Shown here piece by piece: positions 1 through 7,781 of a DNA stretch of 54,740 bases (position 1 is the stretch's first letter; each line of letters begins with the position of its first letter). A program made the position numbers and the translations under genes. The stretch spans positions 1 to 54,740 of the forward strand of contig JAIPIG010000010.1 in NCBI GenBank assembly GCA_021734805.1. The letters are read 5' to 3'. The DNA comes from Simkaniaceae bacterium. GTDB taxonomy: Bacteria; Chlamydiota; Chlamydiia; Chlamydiales; JACRBE01. Below the pieces are notes generated by a model. The model did not search any database. It worked only from the letters and a program-made list of their open reading frames with translations, and was not told the origin of the DNA.

Positions 1-2
1 TT

Positions 3-134
3 TGCGAGGCGGTCGTGCTAGATGCTTCTGGCGTAAAAGTATGTAGCGAGGGTGAGTTGAAAGTAAAAATCCCGGTGCATCAATGCAAGAAATTTGAGCC
101 CATCTTTTTAAAGAGTTCCGCATTCTCAGAATAG
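3..134 (+). CDS. Possible 3' end of a rightward gene cut by the window edge
   Basis: One rightward frame is open from base 3 to a TAG at 132-134 and reads like protein in its first half (for example VVLDASGVKV). The second half lies antisense to the end of the acetolactate synthase gene, so the tail overlap would be about 55 bases. No domain can be assigned from about 40 residues, and a leftward reading of the same bases is also partly open. It may be chance. Confidence 0.22.
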   Translation, partial: CEAVVLDASGVKVCSEGELKVKIPVHQCKKFEPIFLKSSAFSE

Positions 135-1729
135 TTGATAGGCACTTCAATAATGACAGGCCCATCGAGATGGATTGCTTTTTGTAAAATAGGCAGCAGT
201 TCTTCTGAATCATTAACTCTAAATCCATAAGCTCCGAAACTTTCCGCGAATTTAACAAAGTCAATTTTTCCAAATTCAACAACAGTTTCCCTATTATATT
301 TCATAAGCTGCTGCTGCTTGACCATATCATATGCATGATCAACCCAAATACAATGGACAAAATGAATTTTCTCTCTTACAGCTGTTTCTAATTCCATTGC
401 CGAGAAACAAAACCCTCCATCTCCTGATATAGAAATGACCTTTTGTTTCGGTTTTGCCAATTTTGCAGCAATTGCCCAGGGCAAAGAAACTCCGAGAGTT
501 TGCTGTCCATTGCTAAAAAGGAGATGATGCGGGCGATAGGTATAAAAATATCGAGCTAGCCACATATAATGAGTCCCCACATCACCGATTACGATAGTCT
601 CCTCATCAATAGCTTTATGTAAGTCAGAAATGAATCTCAGAGGATGCACCTTCACACCTGAGATTTCCGCTTCCATATTTTGCACTTCTATTAACTTCTC
701 TTGCAAAGGCTTGACTTCTTTTTGATTAATCAAGGCAGATCTTTCGGTCAAATTTGATGAAATACGATAAAGATTTTCTGCAATATCACCAAGCAGCTCA
801 AGCGAAGGGACGTATCCCATACGCACATTAGCAGAATGATAATCTATATGAATGAGTTTTTTGGATACATTCTTTGTGCTCCAAATCTCCGGATCGTATT
901 CAACAGGGTCAAAACCCACAGCTACAATCAAATCAGCAGTTTCTAGCAGCTGGTCTCCAGGTTGATTTTCAAACAATCCCACTCTTCCAACAAAACAGTC
1001 GAGAAGCTCTTTCGAAATCACTCCTGCTCCTTGAAAGGTATTGACCGCAGCAAAACGCGTTTTGGACAGAAAAGAATTAATGGCTTTTGTATTTTGAGGT
1101 CGACTAGCTTCTAATCCAAAAAGAAATACGGGATTCTTGGCATCTTGAAGCCATTTAGATGCTTGTTCAATCAAATGATTTGGTGCAGCTCCAATTTCAA
1201 TACAAGGCACCTTGTTCAAGAGGGTTTGTTGAGTCTTTTCTATCAAGACATCTTGGGGAATACTGATAAAAGTAGCTCCGGAACGCGGGGAAGTCGCAAT
1301 ACGAAATGCGTTTTCCACAACTTCAGGGATATTTTCAACCATTGTAATTTCAAAGCTTTTTTTTGTGGCAACTTCAGTCAATTGCACATTGTTAACGCTT
1401 TGATGAGATTCTTTGAGTTTCATTGATCGAGGTACACTACCACCAATTGCAACTATTGGATCGCCTTCTGTGTTTGCTGTTAAAAGCCCTGTGATCAAAT
1501 TCGAAACGCCCGGTCCCGATGTGACTAAAACAACCCCCGGCTTTCCTGTCAGTCTTCCATAGGAGGCAGCCATAAATGCGGCATTTTGCTCATGGTGACA
1601 AAGAATCATTTTAATGGGTGTGTCAATCAGAGCATCGAAAAGTGCGTCGATTTTCGCTCCCGGTATTGCAAAGATATACTCTACACCCTGCTGCACGAGA
1701 CATTCAGTAAATAGTTTAGCTCCATTCAT
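80..1729 (-). CDS. alsS: Acetolactate synthase, catabolic type (ThDP-dependent)
   Basis: Condenses two pyruvates to 2-acetolactate and CO2, the first step of acetoin formation. The 549-residue length is normal for the family. The N-terminal ThDP-pyrimidine domain has the catalytic glutamate in HHEQNAAFM (E47), and the C-terminal pyrophosphate domain has GDGG at 436-439. Segments such as IPGAKIDALFDAL, GLLTANTEGDP, NQPGDQLLE and SNGQQTLGVSLPWAI closely follow Bacillus-type AlsS rather than the biosynthetic IlvB enzymes. A GGGTGG ribosome site lies just before the ATG. It follows the 266-residue gene by 18 bases and is probably co-transcribed with it. No small regulatory subunit is nearby, which supports the catabolic assignment. 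The fold is very sure; the physiological direction is inferred. Confidence 0.93.
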   Translation of the reverse strand: MNGAKLFTECLVQQGVEYIFAIPGAKIDALFDALIDTPIKMILCHHEQNAAFMAASYGRLTGKPGVVLVTSGPGVSNLITGLLTANTEGDPIVAIGGSVPRSMKLKESHQSVNNVQLTEVATKKSFEITMVENIPEVVENAFRIATSPRSGATFISIPQDVLIEKTQQTLLNKVPCIEIGAAPNHLIEQASKWLQDAKNPVFLFGLEASRPQNTKAINSFLSKTRFAAVNTFQGAGVISKELLDCFVGRVGLFENQPGDQLLETADLIVAVGFDPVEYDPEIWSTKNVSKKLIHIDYHSANVRMGYVPSLELLGDIAENLYRISSNLTERSALINQKEVKPLQEKLIEVQNMEAEISGVKVHPLRFISDLHKAIDEETIVIGDVGTHYMWLARYFYTYRPHHLLFSNGQQTLGVSLPWAIAAKLAKPKQKVISISGDGGFCFSAMELETAVREKIHFVHCIWVDHAYDMVKQQQLMKYNRETVVEFGKIDFVKFAESFGAYGFRVNDSEELLPILQKAIHLDGPVIIEVPINYSENAELFKKMGSNFLH

Positions 1730-1747
1730 CTTTCCACCCTTTTTTTT

Positions 1748-2548
1748 TTATTTCTGAATGCAATTTTTCACTCCAGATACCGTATATATTTCTACTTTCC
1801 CAGAAAGGATTTCAGTCCCTTCAATGAAGAGATGGAGTGTTTGATCAACAATTGACGGAACAATCTCTTCAATTTTCTCCACCTTCTTTTTTAGAAGTAG
1901 TACATGAGCATGATGTACAAGGAGTGAGCTTGTATCCATAGGATTTTTATATAGAACTGTTTTTAACTCTTCATTAACTTTTTCATGACCCTGAAAATTC
2001 GTCATTGCACCCATTACGAATCCATAGACATCTTTGGCCCTTACTTCTGGAAAGGGGTAGTAACTGCTTTTATGAAGAAATATATCTTTCCCATCAATAG
2101 GCGCTTTGCCAATTGCAACTCCATGGAAAGTTGAAAAGTGGAAAATACCCCCAAATGCCAATGGATATAATACCTTTCCATATAACTCATTGTAAAAGTC
2201 AATCATGGCTTTTTTTTCGTGAATTTCCACTTGATAGGCCGGAAGAGCATCTAAAGGGACTATAAAAATCCCGCCTGTAGTAAATTCTTGCCCGCTAATT
2301 GTCTGTCCATACTCTAAAGAAGTTGCGTCTGCTGATGTTGCGTAACAATAACCGTTTACAATTACCGACTCTCCAAGAGATGGGATAGATTTAGGAGTAG
2401 CCATCTCAAATGCCATTTTAAAATCATTTGCATTATAGCGTTTTGAGGTCACTTCTTCCGGAAGAACTGCACGAATTACATCAACAACAGTTCCTATATG
2501 TCCTAGCTCAGATGGACCATCACCTGTTTTATGAATATATATACCCAT
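1748..2548 (-). CDS. Hypothetical protein upstream of alsS
   Basis: A 266-residue soluble-looking protein without signal peptide or membrane segments. It starts MGIYIHKTGDG after a good AGAGG site. It directly precedes alsS, so the obvious guess is acetolactate decarboxylase, the enzyme usually paired with AlsS, and the length fits. However, the decarboxylase zinc motif (GYHLHF-like) is not visible; the only histidine cluster is LLVHHAHVLLL near residue 210. A central block (residues about 130-180, FHFSTFHGVAIGKAP and following) resembles the corresponding decarboxylase region only loosely. It is either a divergent decarboxylase or an unrelated protein of unknown function. The gene itself is secure from length, ribosome site and operon position. 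Confidence 0.8.
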   Translation of the reverse strand: MGIYIHKTGDGPSELGHIGTVVDVIRAVLPEEVTSKRYNANDFKMAFEMATPKSIPSLGESVIVNGYCYATSADATSLEYGQTISGQEFTTGGIFIVPLDALPAYQVEIHEKKAMIDFYNELYGKVLYPLAFGGIFHFSTFHGVAIGKAPIDGKDIFLHKSSYYPFPEVRAKDVYGFVMGAMTNFQGHEKVNEELKTVLYKNPMDTSSLLVHHAHVLLLKKKVEKIEEIVPSIVDQTLHLFIEGTEILSGKVEIYTVSGVKNCIQK

Positions 2549-2647
2549 TTACCTCTCTTAAATAAAAAGGCTGCAAATCGCCCTTTGCCAATTTTTTCTT
2601 TATATCACTTCATTAGATATCTACAATTAATTTTTAATTTAATCCAG

Positions 2648-2682
2648 TCAAAAGTTCTGAAATAGCGCCCAACCACCTCCAT
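2648..2682 (+). repeat. Short dispersed repeat, copy 1
   Basis: Contains AAAAGTTCTGAAATAGCG followed by an ACCTCCAT end. Related copies are at 3317-3332, 4487-4522 and 6218-6247. A GC-rich hairpin follows on the same strand (2713-2735). The flanking stretch 2549-2824 holds no gene that I can support. Confidence 0.6.
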
Positions 2683-2712
2683 AGTTTTAGGCGAGGCATT
2701 TTGAGATGGATT

Positions 2713-2735
2713 GGGAGAAGCCTTTAGCTTCTCCC
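2713..2735 (+). terminator. Stem-loop after repeat copy 1
   Basis: GGGAGAAGC and GCTTCTCCC form a perfect 9-bp stem with a 5-base loop. It is followed on the plus strand by a T-rich tract (TTTGCATTTT). Terminator function is plausible but there is no obvious rightward gene for it to serve. Confidence 0.5.
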
Positions 2736-2824
2736 TTTGCATTTTCGCGCGGCCCCAAGGCTAGGCCAAAAGTGCAATCCCCTCAAATTCCCTCCACCTA
2801 AACCCATGGAGGCCAGAAAAAAAT

Positions 2825-3259
2825 TCATTCCCTCTTTCTATTTCTCACCAGTTCCATGTATCCTCCTTCAATTAAATCCAGAATACACGATGTTATATTT
2901 TTCTCATCTTTCTTAGAAAAAGGAGGATAAGCAATATAATCTCGTCCCATTCCATCAAAAATCACATAGGCGATTATTTTCCCTTTTTGATAGGCCACTT
3001 GCATCCCTCTGAAGTCATCAGTAACCTGCCCACACCAGTAATCGACAAGAACATACTCTCCTTGATTTCTCTCCACACTGATGGCAATCGTATCCGCCAC
3101 TTCACCATATTTTACATCTCTAATAGTTCTCATATCGTTTTCATCGACTAATTTTCTCTGAACAATCTGCTCATAGATATTCGATGGTAGATGTTTCTGG
3201 TATATGTTGTGCGAGAATGCAGTTGTTGTAAGAATAGAAAAAAGGACTAACCATTTCAT
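2825..3259 (-). CDS. Small secreted protein of unknown function
   Basis: Start chosen at the second methionine, because AGGAG lies seven bases before ATG 3259. This gives 144 residues beginning MKWLVLFSILTTTAFS, a classical Sec signal peptide with probable cleavage after FSHN or nearby. The mature part is about 125 residues, mixed charge, with two cysteines (YWCGQ and ITSC) that could form a disulfide. No family is recognised. It stands alone between two copies of the short dispersed repeat, so it looks like a separate small cassette. A periplasmic or secreted location is inferred from the leader only. Confidence 0.7.
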   Translation of the reverse strand: MKWLVLFSILTTTAFSHNIYQKHLPSNIYEQIVQRKLVDENDMRTIRDVKYGEVADTIAISVERNQGEYVLVDYWCGQVTDDFRGMQVAYQKGKIIAYVIFDGMGRDYIAYPPFSKKDEKNITSCILDLIEGGYMELVRNRKRE

Positions 3260-3316
3260 TAAAAACTCCTGTTGAAGCAACAAATGCTAAGGCTTTGTTT
3301 TGCCTGTGTAAAGGAG

Positions 3317-3332
3317 AAAGTTCTGAAATAGC
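3317..3332 (+). repeat. Short dispersed repeat, copy 2 (truncated)
   Basis: Only the AAAGTTCTGAAATAGC core is present, followed by a small stem ACCCAT/ATGGGT at about 3340-3352. Orientation matches the other copies. Confidence 0.5.
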
Positions 3333-3391
3333 AGGTATGACCCATAATGGGTACATTGATCATCTTAAGGATTAAAGCCTATCTCAAACTC

Positions 3392-4393
3392 TTATCTTTT
3401 TGAGAGTATTTTCCCCTCTACATTTGTCAGAATCTTAATCGTTTCTTCCTGCATTTCACCTTCTATCGTGAAGGGCTGGAATGAACCCCATGAGTTTTCT
3501 TGATAAAGTTGATCTCCAAATTCGGGCTTTTGACCACATGGCCAACCATAACAATAATGTAAATTATGAGAAGAGGGTTGCAATATCTCGGCGCTAACGG
3601 TGCCCCATGGTAATGGGTAGTCGGGACTATTCTTATGTTTAGTGCCGTGATTACATATAGAAAAACCCCAAGCTTCAAGCAATGGATTTGATTCCGGATC
3701 ACGCCCTCTATTAGCATGATCAGAAAGTATTTGAGAAATCACTCTTATATCAATCTTTCCTTGCCACTTTTTACAAAGTTCTTGCCCACGCTCTAAGCGC
3801 CACCCATTGTTATTGTCGGGATTATTCGCAATTGCTTTGGGATCATTATATTTTACGAAATTCTTTGACTGATAACAATTAACAGCAAATATTGCCCCAG
3901 GTTTTTCTTTCGAATATTGGCTGACTACTTCAATACCAAAGCTCCCCGCTTCAAGGTGAGCTATCGCACCTTCACTATCTGCCAGAAATACTGAAAAAGG
4001 GGGGGTAACAGCATCTACGCTCAGAAATAGCCTGATTGCTTCTTCTACATTCCTACACCGATCCATTAATTGCTTTGTCAATAATGAGAAAGAAATAGGG
4101 TGAGATCTTTTAGTCAGTGAATGAGTTTCAAAAAGTATTGCGCATGTAAAGGATAACCCAGCAGCATTCACTCCCCTTGAAGTATCTCCCTCTTGGCAGA
4201 AATATCCCCTGTCAGCAAAAGAAGGTGGCCTTGTAACCGCAAGCTCAGTACCTACATGAGTAAAACCTACCCGAGGACGCATAATACGAACAAAAGTGCG
4301 AACATCATAAGGATCATCACTTACGCTCCCAAGTAAAGCTTCTCCATTCACCGTATAGGCATTTCCCGTTACACCAATTAAAAAACATCCCAT
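3392..4393 (-). CDS. C45-type Ntn hydrolase / acyltransferase-like protein
   Basis: A 333-residue protein with the layout of the acyl-CoA:6-aminopenicillanate acyltransferase and linear-amide C-N hydrolase superfamily. Near the N terminus, MGCFLIGVTG gives a candidate cysteine nucleophile at position 3. It is followed by the strand pattern of this fold (ALLGSVSDDPYDVRTFVR), then GVNAAGLSFTCA and the VFLADSEGAIAHLEAG hairpin typical of these enzymes. Later WGTVSAEIL matches the second half of the fold. Members hydrolyse amide bonds of acylated compounds; the substrate cannot be read. A nucleophile so close to the initiator methionine would need only methionine or Met-Gly removal to become N-terminal. 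No signal peptide is seen, so it is probably cytosolic. It is flanked by repeat copies 2 and 3. Confidence 0.75.
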   Translation of the reverse strand: MGCFLIGVTGNAYTVNGEALLGSVSDDPYDVRTFVRIMRPRVGFTHVGTELAVTRPPSFADRGYFCQEGDTSRGVNAAGLSFTCAILFETHSLTKRSHPISFSLLTKQLMDRCRNVEEAIRLFLSVDAVTPPFSVFLADSEGAIAHLEAGSFGIEVVSQYSKEKPGAIFAVNCYQSKNFVKYNDPKAIANNPDNNNGWRLERGQELCKKWQGKIDIRVISQILSDHANRGRDPESNPLLEAWGFSICNHGTKHKNSPDYPLPWGTVSAEILQPSSHNLHYCYGWPCGQKPEFGDQLYQENSWGSFQPFTIEGEMQEETIKILTNVEGKILSKR

Positions 4394-4486
4394 ATCCTAT
4401 CCATTTTTGATCAAAAAAATACCAAAGGGTTTATTAGAGTCAATTTTTTAAAAGGAAAGCTAACGCAATAAGATAAAGCTGTCCAA

Positions 4487-4522
4487 TCAAAAGTTCTAAA
4501 ATAGCATCTCTCCGCCTCCAAT
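4487..4522 (+). repeat. Short dispersed repeat, copy 3
   Basis: Contains CAAAAGTTCTAAAATAGC, then CTCTCCGCCTCCAAT, very close to copies 1 and 4. A terminator hairpin follows 8 bases downstream. Confidence 0.6.
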
Positions 4523-4529
4523 CAAAATT

Positions 4530-4566
4530 AAGGCTTCAGTTTCACAACTGAAGCCTTTTGTTTTTA
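4530..4566. terminator. Rho-independent terminator, possibly bidirectional
   Basis: AAGGCTTCAG and CTGAAGCCTT form a 10-bp stem with an 8-base loop, followed on the plus strand by TTTTGTTTTT. On the minus strand the exit side is TTAATTTTGA, so it can also end the leftward alpha/beta hydrolase transcript. Confidence 0.7.
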
Positions 4567-4585
4567 GTGAGATACAACACGAAAT

Positions 4586-5377
4586 TCACATACAAAAAAA
4601 ATCTTTAACGACAACTGCGAGGCGCTCTGGTTGATCATAGGGAATCCCATGACCTGCTTCAGCAATCTGCGTGACCTTCAAATACTGATTGAGTCTAGCA
4701 AGTTCTGCAGCTGCTTCAACAGAGATTGCTGCACCAACACCGCCTAGGACGAGCAAACTAGGAATATCAAGGGCTTTGATTAATTGCCTGTAATCAGGAT
4801 TCGGTGGCATCAAAATTCCAAAGGCTTTTGGGCTAGTTTGATATCTTGCTTGCACTAAGAGCTCAACGAGCTCACTTGAACGGTGAGGGCGCTTCATGCG
4901 CATTTCAGCCAAAAAATCTTCTCTTGGTTGATTGAGAATTTGGCAATGCTGAGCCGCAACATCGCTCTCATAAACTTCTCTTTGGCGCTTTGGCGTCAAA
5001 AAAGTTGGATCGACTAAAATAAGTCCTTTCAATTGCTTAGAATTTTGGTTCGCTACAACTGCCGCCGTCATGCCCCCCATAGAGTGCCCAAGTACGATTG
5101 GATTAGAGATACTAAGGGCTTCAATAAGACCTAAAACATCAGCAGCAAGACTGTCATAACTATAGCCTTGTTCAGGGATACTGGAACGACCATGCCCCCG
5201 AGCATCCGGCATAATGACATCATAATCTTCTTCTAATGCTTTTGCTAGCGGAAGCCAGCAAGATCCATTTCCTATAAGCCCGTGTAGCAAAATAATAGAA
5301 GGTTTGTTGCCACCGGTTCTGAGATAATGTATGTTAATTTCATTTGCTTCACAAAGCCCAGTTGTCCATTTATCCAT
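4586..5377 (-). CDS. Alpha/beta hydrolase
   Basis: 263 residues with a canonical alpha/beta hydrolase core. LLHG (31-33) supplies the oxyanion hole, PDARGHGRS (57-65) is typical of the esterase/haloperoxidase-like group, and GHSMGG places the nucleophile at S99. The acid is probably the aspartate in the VDPTF strand or one further on, and the general base is the histidine in AGHGIPYDQPE near residue 243. Soluble and cytosolic. The substrate cannot be predicted: candidates include small esters and lactones. It lies 9 bases downstream of the exported methyltransferase gene and probably shares its transcript, ending at the hairpin at 4530-4566. Confidence 0.88.
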   Translation of the reverse strand: MDKWTTGLCEANEINIHYLRTGGNKPSIILLHGLIGNGSCWLPLAKALEEDYDVIMPDARGHGRSSIPEQGYSYDSLAADVLGLIEALSISNPIVLGHSMGGMTAAVVANQNSKQLKGLILVDPTFLTPKRQREVYESDVAAQHCQILNQPREDFLAEMRMKRPHRSSELVELLVQARYQTSPKAFGILMPPNPDYRQLIKALDIPSLLVLGGVGAAISVEAAAELARLNQYLKVTQIAEAGHGIPYDQPERLAVVVKDFFCM

Positions 5378-5386
5378 AAAATGAAA

Positions 5387-6121
5387 TCACCAATCTTTTT
5401 TAGGGATTTGTTCAAAATTTTCTTTTTTAATGGTACGCAAATTTTCTATACTCTCATGGACATAAAAAGAATCATAAGCAAAATTCTTTACGAAGATATA
5501 GCCATTTGCAAATAAAAGAGCATTAAGTTCCGGAGTGGGTCTTTCAATAGTCATAGCTAAAAAAATATACTTATCAAAGGGGAAATTCCTCAAGATCCTC
5601 GTTTCAGAGCCTTCGACATCCAAACTCAGGTAGTCGATTACGTGAGGAGCATTGTACTTATCGAGAATTTGTTCCAATGTTAATGTATTGCATTTCATAA
5701 TACGTCTATTTTTACGCGCTTGAACAATTTGTTTTTTACGAATAGCTACGCAATTATCCGTATCATCATCAACAATTCCCCCTAGCATCATATTGTCATA
5801 GCGGAATTCAACGCTATGATTCACCCCATCTACTACAGAAGAATCAAGAATAACGGAGCGTATTTTTTTTAACTTAGCAAAAAATTTTGGATTGGGCTCA
5901 ATACATATCCCTTTCCAGTTTAAATGTTTTTCTAAATTATAGGTGTTATTTAAGCTGATTCCATCAGCCGCCGCAAGATCAACAAAAAAACCGTTTTTTT
6001 TATAATTGAAAACTTCTTCAATGATCCACCTATCTTGATCTTTTTGTGATATAAATTTTATAGGGGTAGCATGAACACATATATTGATCAAAACAAAGAA
6101 ACAGAAACTAAAAATCCTCAT
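5387..6121 (-). CDS. FkbM-family methyltransferase with a signal peptide
   Basis: Start moved to the internal ATG at 6121, because AAAGGTGG sits a suitable distance before it. The 244-residue product begins MRIFSFCFFVLINICVHA, a clear Sec leader. The rest is an FkbM-type SAM methyltransferase domain: FVDLAAADG is motif I, GICIEPNPKFFAKL the acidic loop binding the ribose, and VIDYLSLDVEGSETRIL the late FkbM signature. Family members methylate hydroxyls of sugars or polyketides in the cytosol, so an export signal is unusual because S-adenosylmethionine is not expected in the periplasm. Secretion to the host is one possible explanation. Probably in an operon with the downstream alpha/beta hydrolase. 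Confidence 0.85.
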   Translation of the reverse strand: MRIFSFCFFVLINICVHATPIKFISQKDQDRWIIEEVFNYKKNGFFVDLAAADGISLNNTYNLEKHLNWKGICIEPNPKFFAKLKKIRSVILDSSVVDGVNHSVEFRYDNMMLGGIVDDDTDNCVAIRKKQIVQARKNRRIMKCNTLTLEQILDKYNAPHVIDYLSLDVEGSETRILRNFPFDKYIFLAMTIERPTPELNALLFANGYIFVKNFAYDSFYVHESIENLRTIKKENFEQIPKKDW

Positions 6122-6217
6122 AAAAATACCACCTTTCATATCAAAAATTCGGGATGGTAGAGTAAGTGAATGATTAAGTCAAAAAAAAAATATGAGTAAA
6201 AAGTCAAAGATGCCAGC

Positions 6218-6247
6218 AAAGTTCTGAACGCGTCTCTCCACCTCCAT
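6218..6247 (+). repeat. Short dispersed repeat, copy 4
   Basis: Reads AAAGTTCTGAACGCG and then TCTCTCCACCTCCAT. It is followed directly by a strong terminator hairpin, the same arrangement as copy 3. Confidence 0.6.
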
Positions 6248-6250
6248 TCC

Positions 6251-6275
6251 GGCCGGGTAAGATCCCGGCCTTTTT
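6251..6275 (+). terminator. Rho-independent terminator on the plus strand
   Basis: GGCCGGG, a 6-base loop and CCCGGCC are followed by TTTTT on the plus strand only. The flanking protein genes both run leftward, so this terminator has no recognised transcript to end. That is the main hint that the short repeat may be transcribed. Confidence 0.75.
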
Positions 6276-6289
6276 ATAGAAGGAATTTT

Positions 6290-6859
6290 TCAGATGCTTG
6301 AATCCTTACCCCTTTCTCCCCTCTCAAGTAGGCGTTCTAAATGATCTTCTTGGACATCACTGATCCAATTGTCCTTATCCCAAGAAGAAAGGAAATTTTT
6401 ATTGATGGGTAATTGCTTTTCCAAGGGACTACCTGCTTGCCATTTTCCTATTAGCTTAGTGAATGGGATTTTAACCGTAAATGGGATATCAGCACATTCA
6501 CCTACAGAGTAAGGTTGAAAAACTAAAATGAGAAATTCGTGATCCACCACAAATGTCTTAATCAGTTCTTGATCTAGGTGATTACATAATGGATCAGATC
6601 CCCTGAAGTAGCTACAATCGCCATGATGCTTGAAAAAGTTTTCGCAATAGCTCCGAAGAAATTCCTTTTGACTGGGTTGCGGAAATAAATCATTTAATGA
6701 AATTTCTTTCAGCGATAAACTTAAAGACCCTACCACAAAAATTATTGGAACAGGAAGTGTGTTCGGACATGGTATAGCTGCTGTTGTCCGGGGATTCGCG
6801 GGTAAAACTGATGCAGATTTTGGGTGGAGATTTTGCTTTTTGCAAAGGTTCAAATACAA
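6290..6859 (-). pseudogene. Decayed DUF3298-domain (RsiV/PdaC-like) gene
   Basis: The leftward open frame codes for 189 residues, but only the part from about residue 55 resembles a known family. LNDLF, an SYCENFF helix, then HEFLILVFQPYSVGE and FTVKIPFTKL follow the end of DUF3298 domains (start helix, Tyr-containing strand, IPY strand). The usual N-terminal half and any signal peptide are missing. Residues 1-54 read as antisense to a different plus-strand remnant (6670-6962). I therefore read it as a 5'-truncated relic whose open frame extends by chance. It could still be expressed, but the absence of a good ribosome site at the first ATG argues against that. Confidence 0.5.
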
Positions 6860-6962
6860 TACTGGCTTTTGGTTTTATGAAGGGATTAGGAATTAAAAAG
6901 ATGTCTATCCTCAATGTTAACAACGCGGATGGTACACTGATTTACGAGGATTTTTGGAAATG
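6672..6962 (+). pseudogene. Possible frameshifted gene remnant upstream of the Nudix gene
   Basis: On the plus strand one frame reads protein-like text (GTGSVFGHGIAAVVRGFAG, about 6748-6804). Near 6815 the protein-like reading moves to another frame (ILAFGFMKGLGIKK and onward), which ends in TGA at about 6961. The switch suggests a frameshifted relic. I cannot name the family, and the overlap with the leftward frame means one of the two readings is accidental. Confidence 0.3.
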
Positions 6963-7460
6963 AAAAGAGGATTAGTTTTTCTCATTTTTACTTGGGGTGT
7001 TTTTATGTCGAATGGAATTGCATTGGAAATTCAACCTGAAAAGACAAAACCGAGGGTTGGTGTCGGAGTGTTTGTATTTAAAGAAGGCAAAGTTCTCCTT
7101 GGCAAACGAAAAGGTGCCCATGGCGTAGGTGATTGGGCTCCTCCCGGTGGACATCTTGAATTTGGAGAATCTGTTGAAGATTGTGCAAAACGAGAGCTGA
7201 GTGAAGAAACAGGTCTTCATGCACTCTCAGTTCAGACTGGCTCTTGGAGCAATGATGTCATTGATGGGAGTAAACACTACATTACCCTTTTTGCTGTAGT
7301 CGATCAATTTGAAGGAGAGCCCGAATTGCTCGAACCTCAGAAATGTGAAGAATGGCAATGGTTTTCTATGGACGCGTTGCCGAGTCCACTGTTTCTCCCA
7401 GCAAATGCTTTTTTTTCAGAATACAAATCTTCTCGACTTAAAGCCCCTCATACCCATTGA
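6960..7460 (+). CDS. Nudix hydrolase with an N-terminal leader
   Basis: Start placed at ATG 6960, nine bases after GAGGA. The 166-residue product begins with a hydrophobic segment (MKRGLVFLIFTWGVFMSNG) that looks like a signal peptide or anchor. A Nudix fold follows. The Nudix box is complete: GHLEFGESVEDCAKRELSEE then TGL, fitting Gx5Ex7REUxEExGU. The upstream WAPPGG strand matches the ADP-ribose / dCTP-pyrophosphatase-like group. Such enzymes hydrolyse nucleoside diphosphates linked to another moiety. The leader is odd, since nearly all Nudix proteins are cytosolic. It may be a genuine export signal or an in-frame extension joined from the decayed sequence upstream. Confidence 0.85.
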   Translation: MKRGLVFLIFTWGVFMSNGIALEIQPEKTKPRVGVGVFVFKEGKVLLGKRKGAHGVGDWAPPGGHLEFGESVEDCAKRELSEETGLHALSVQTGSWSNDVIDGSKHYITLFAVVDQFEGEPELLEPQKCEEWQWFSMDALPSPLFLPANAFFSEYKSSRLKAPHTH

Positions 7461-7553
7461 AGCGGCGCACCAAAAGTTTGAGAATATGAAGCCAAAGTAT
7501 CCCGTCAAGCATTGTAAGGGAAAAGGGACAGCGCATAAGCGGCATCTGCCATA

Positions 7554-7648
7554 ATCTCGACTTTGTAACTTTTTGGGCCCGCCTGCCGCGGTCTTTGCTC
7601 TCGGACGCTCGACCTATGGTCGAACTGGGAGATTATTAAAATTTTAAT
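7554..7648 (+). repeat. Half copy of the CTCGACTTTG palindromic repeat
   Basis: Runs from AATCTCGACTTTG through TCTTTGCTCTCGGACG and GACCTATGGTCGAACTGG to a short palindrome ATTAAAATTTTAAT. It matches the right half of the complete copy at 22001-22184 (inverted) and the left end of 39085-40814. Other partial ends are at 16576-16589, 18970-18995, 42399-42422 and 49735-49745. Confidence 0.75.
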
Positions 7649-7781
7649 GCGTCAATTCTGAACAAAAAACCGATAAGCCTCGATATTTATCCGGCAATTC
7701 GCTAGAATTATCCTTTTTTGGATTCGTTTGACATATGAATCTGATGTTCATTCAATAAAACTTTTAAATCGATGGATTTTT

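Noticed and set aside
2537-2548. C-terminal-type CaaX box in the 266-residue protein (ends NCIQK)
   Set aside because: The residue after Cys-Ile is Gln and there is one extra residue; it does not fit C-a-a-X at the terminus.
6218-6275. tRNA or tmRNA 3' end at the short repeats
   Set aside because: The CCTCCA end is suggestive, but the T-arm does not pair and no cloverleaf or 5' acceptor strand is found upstream.
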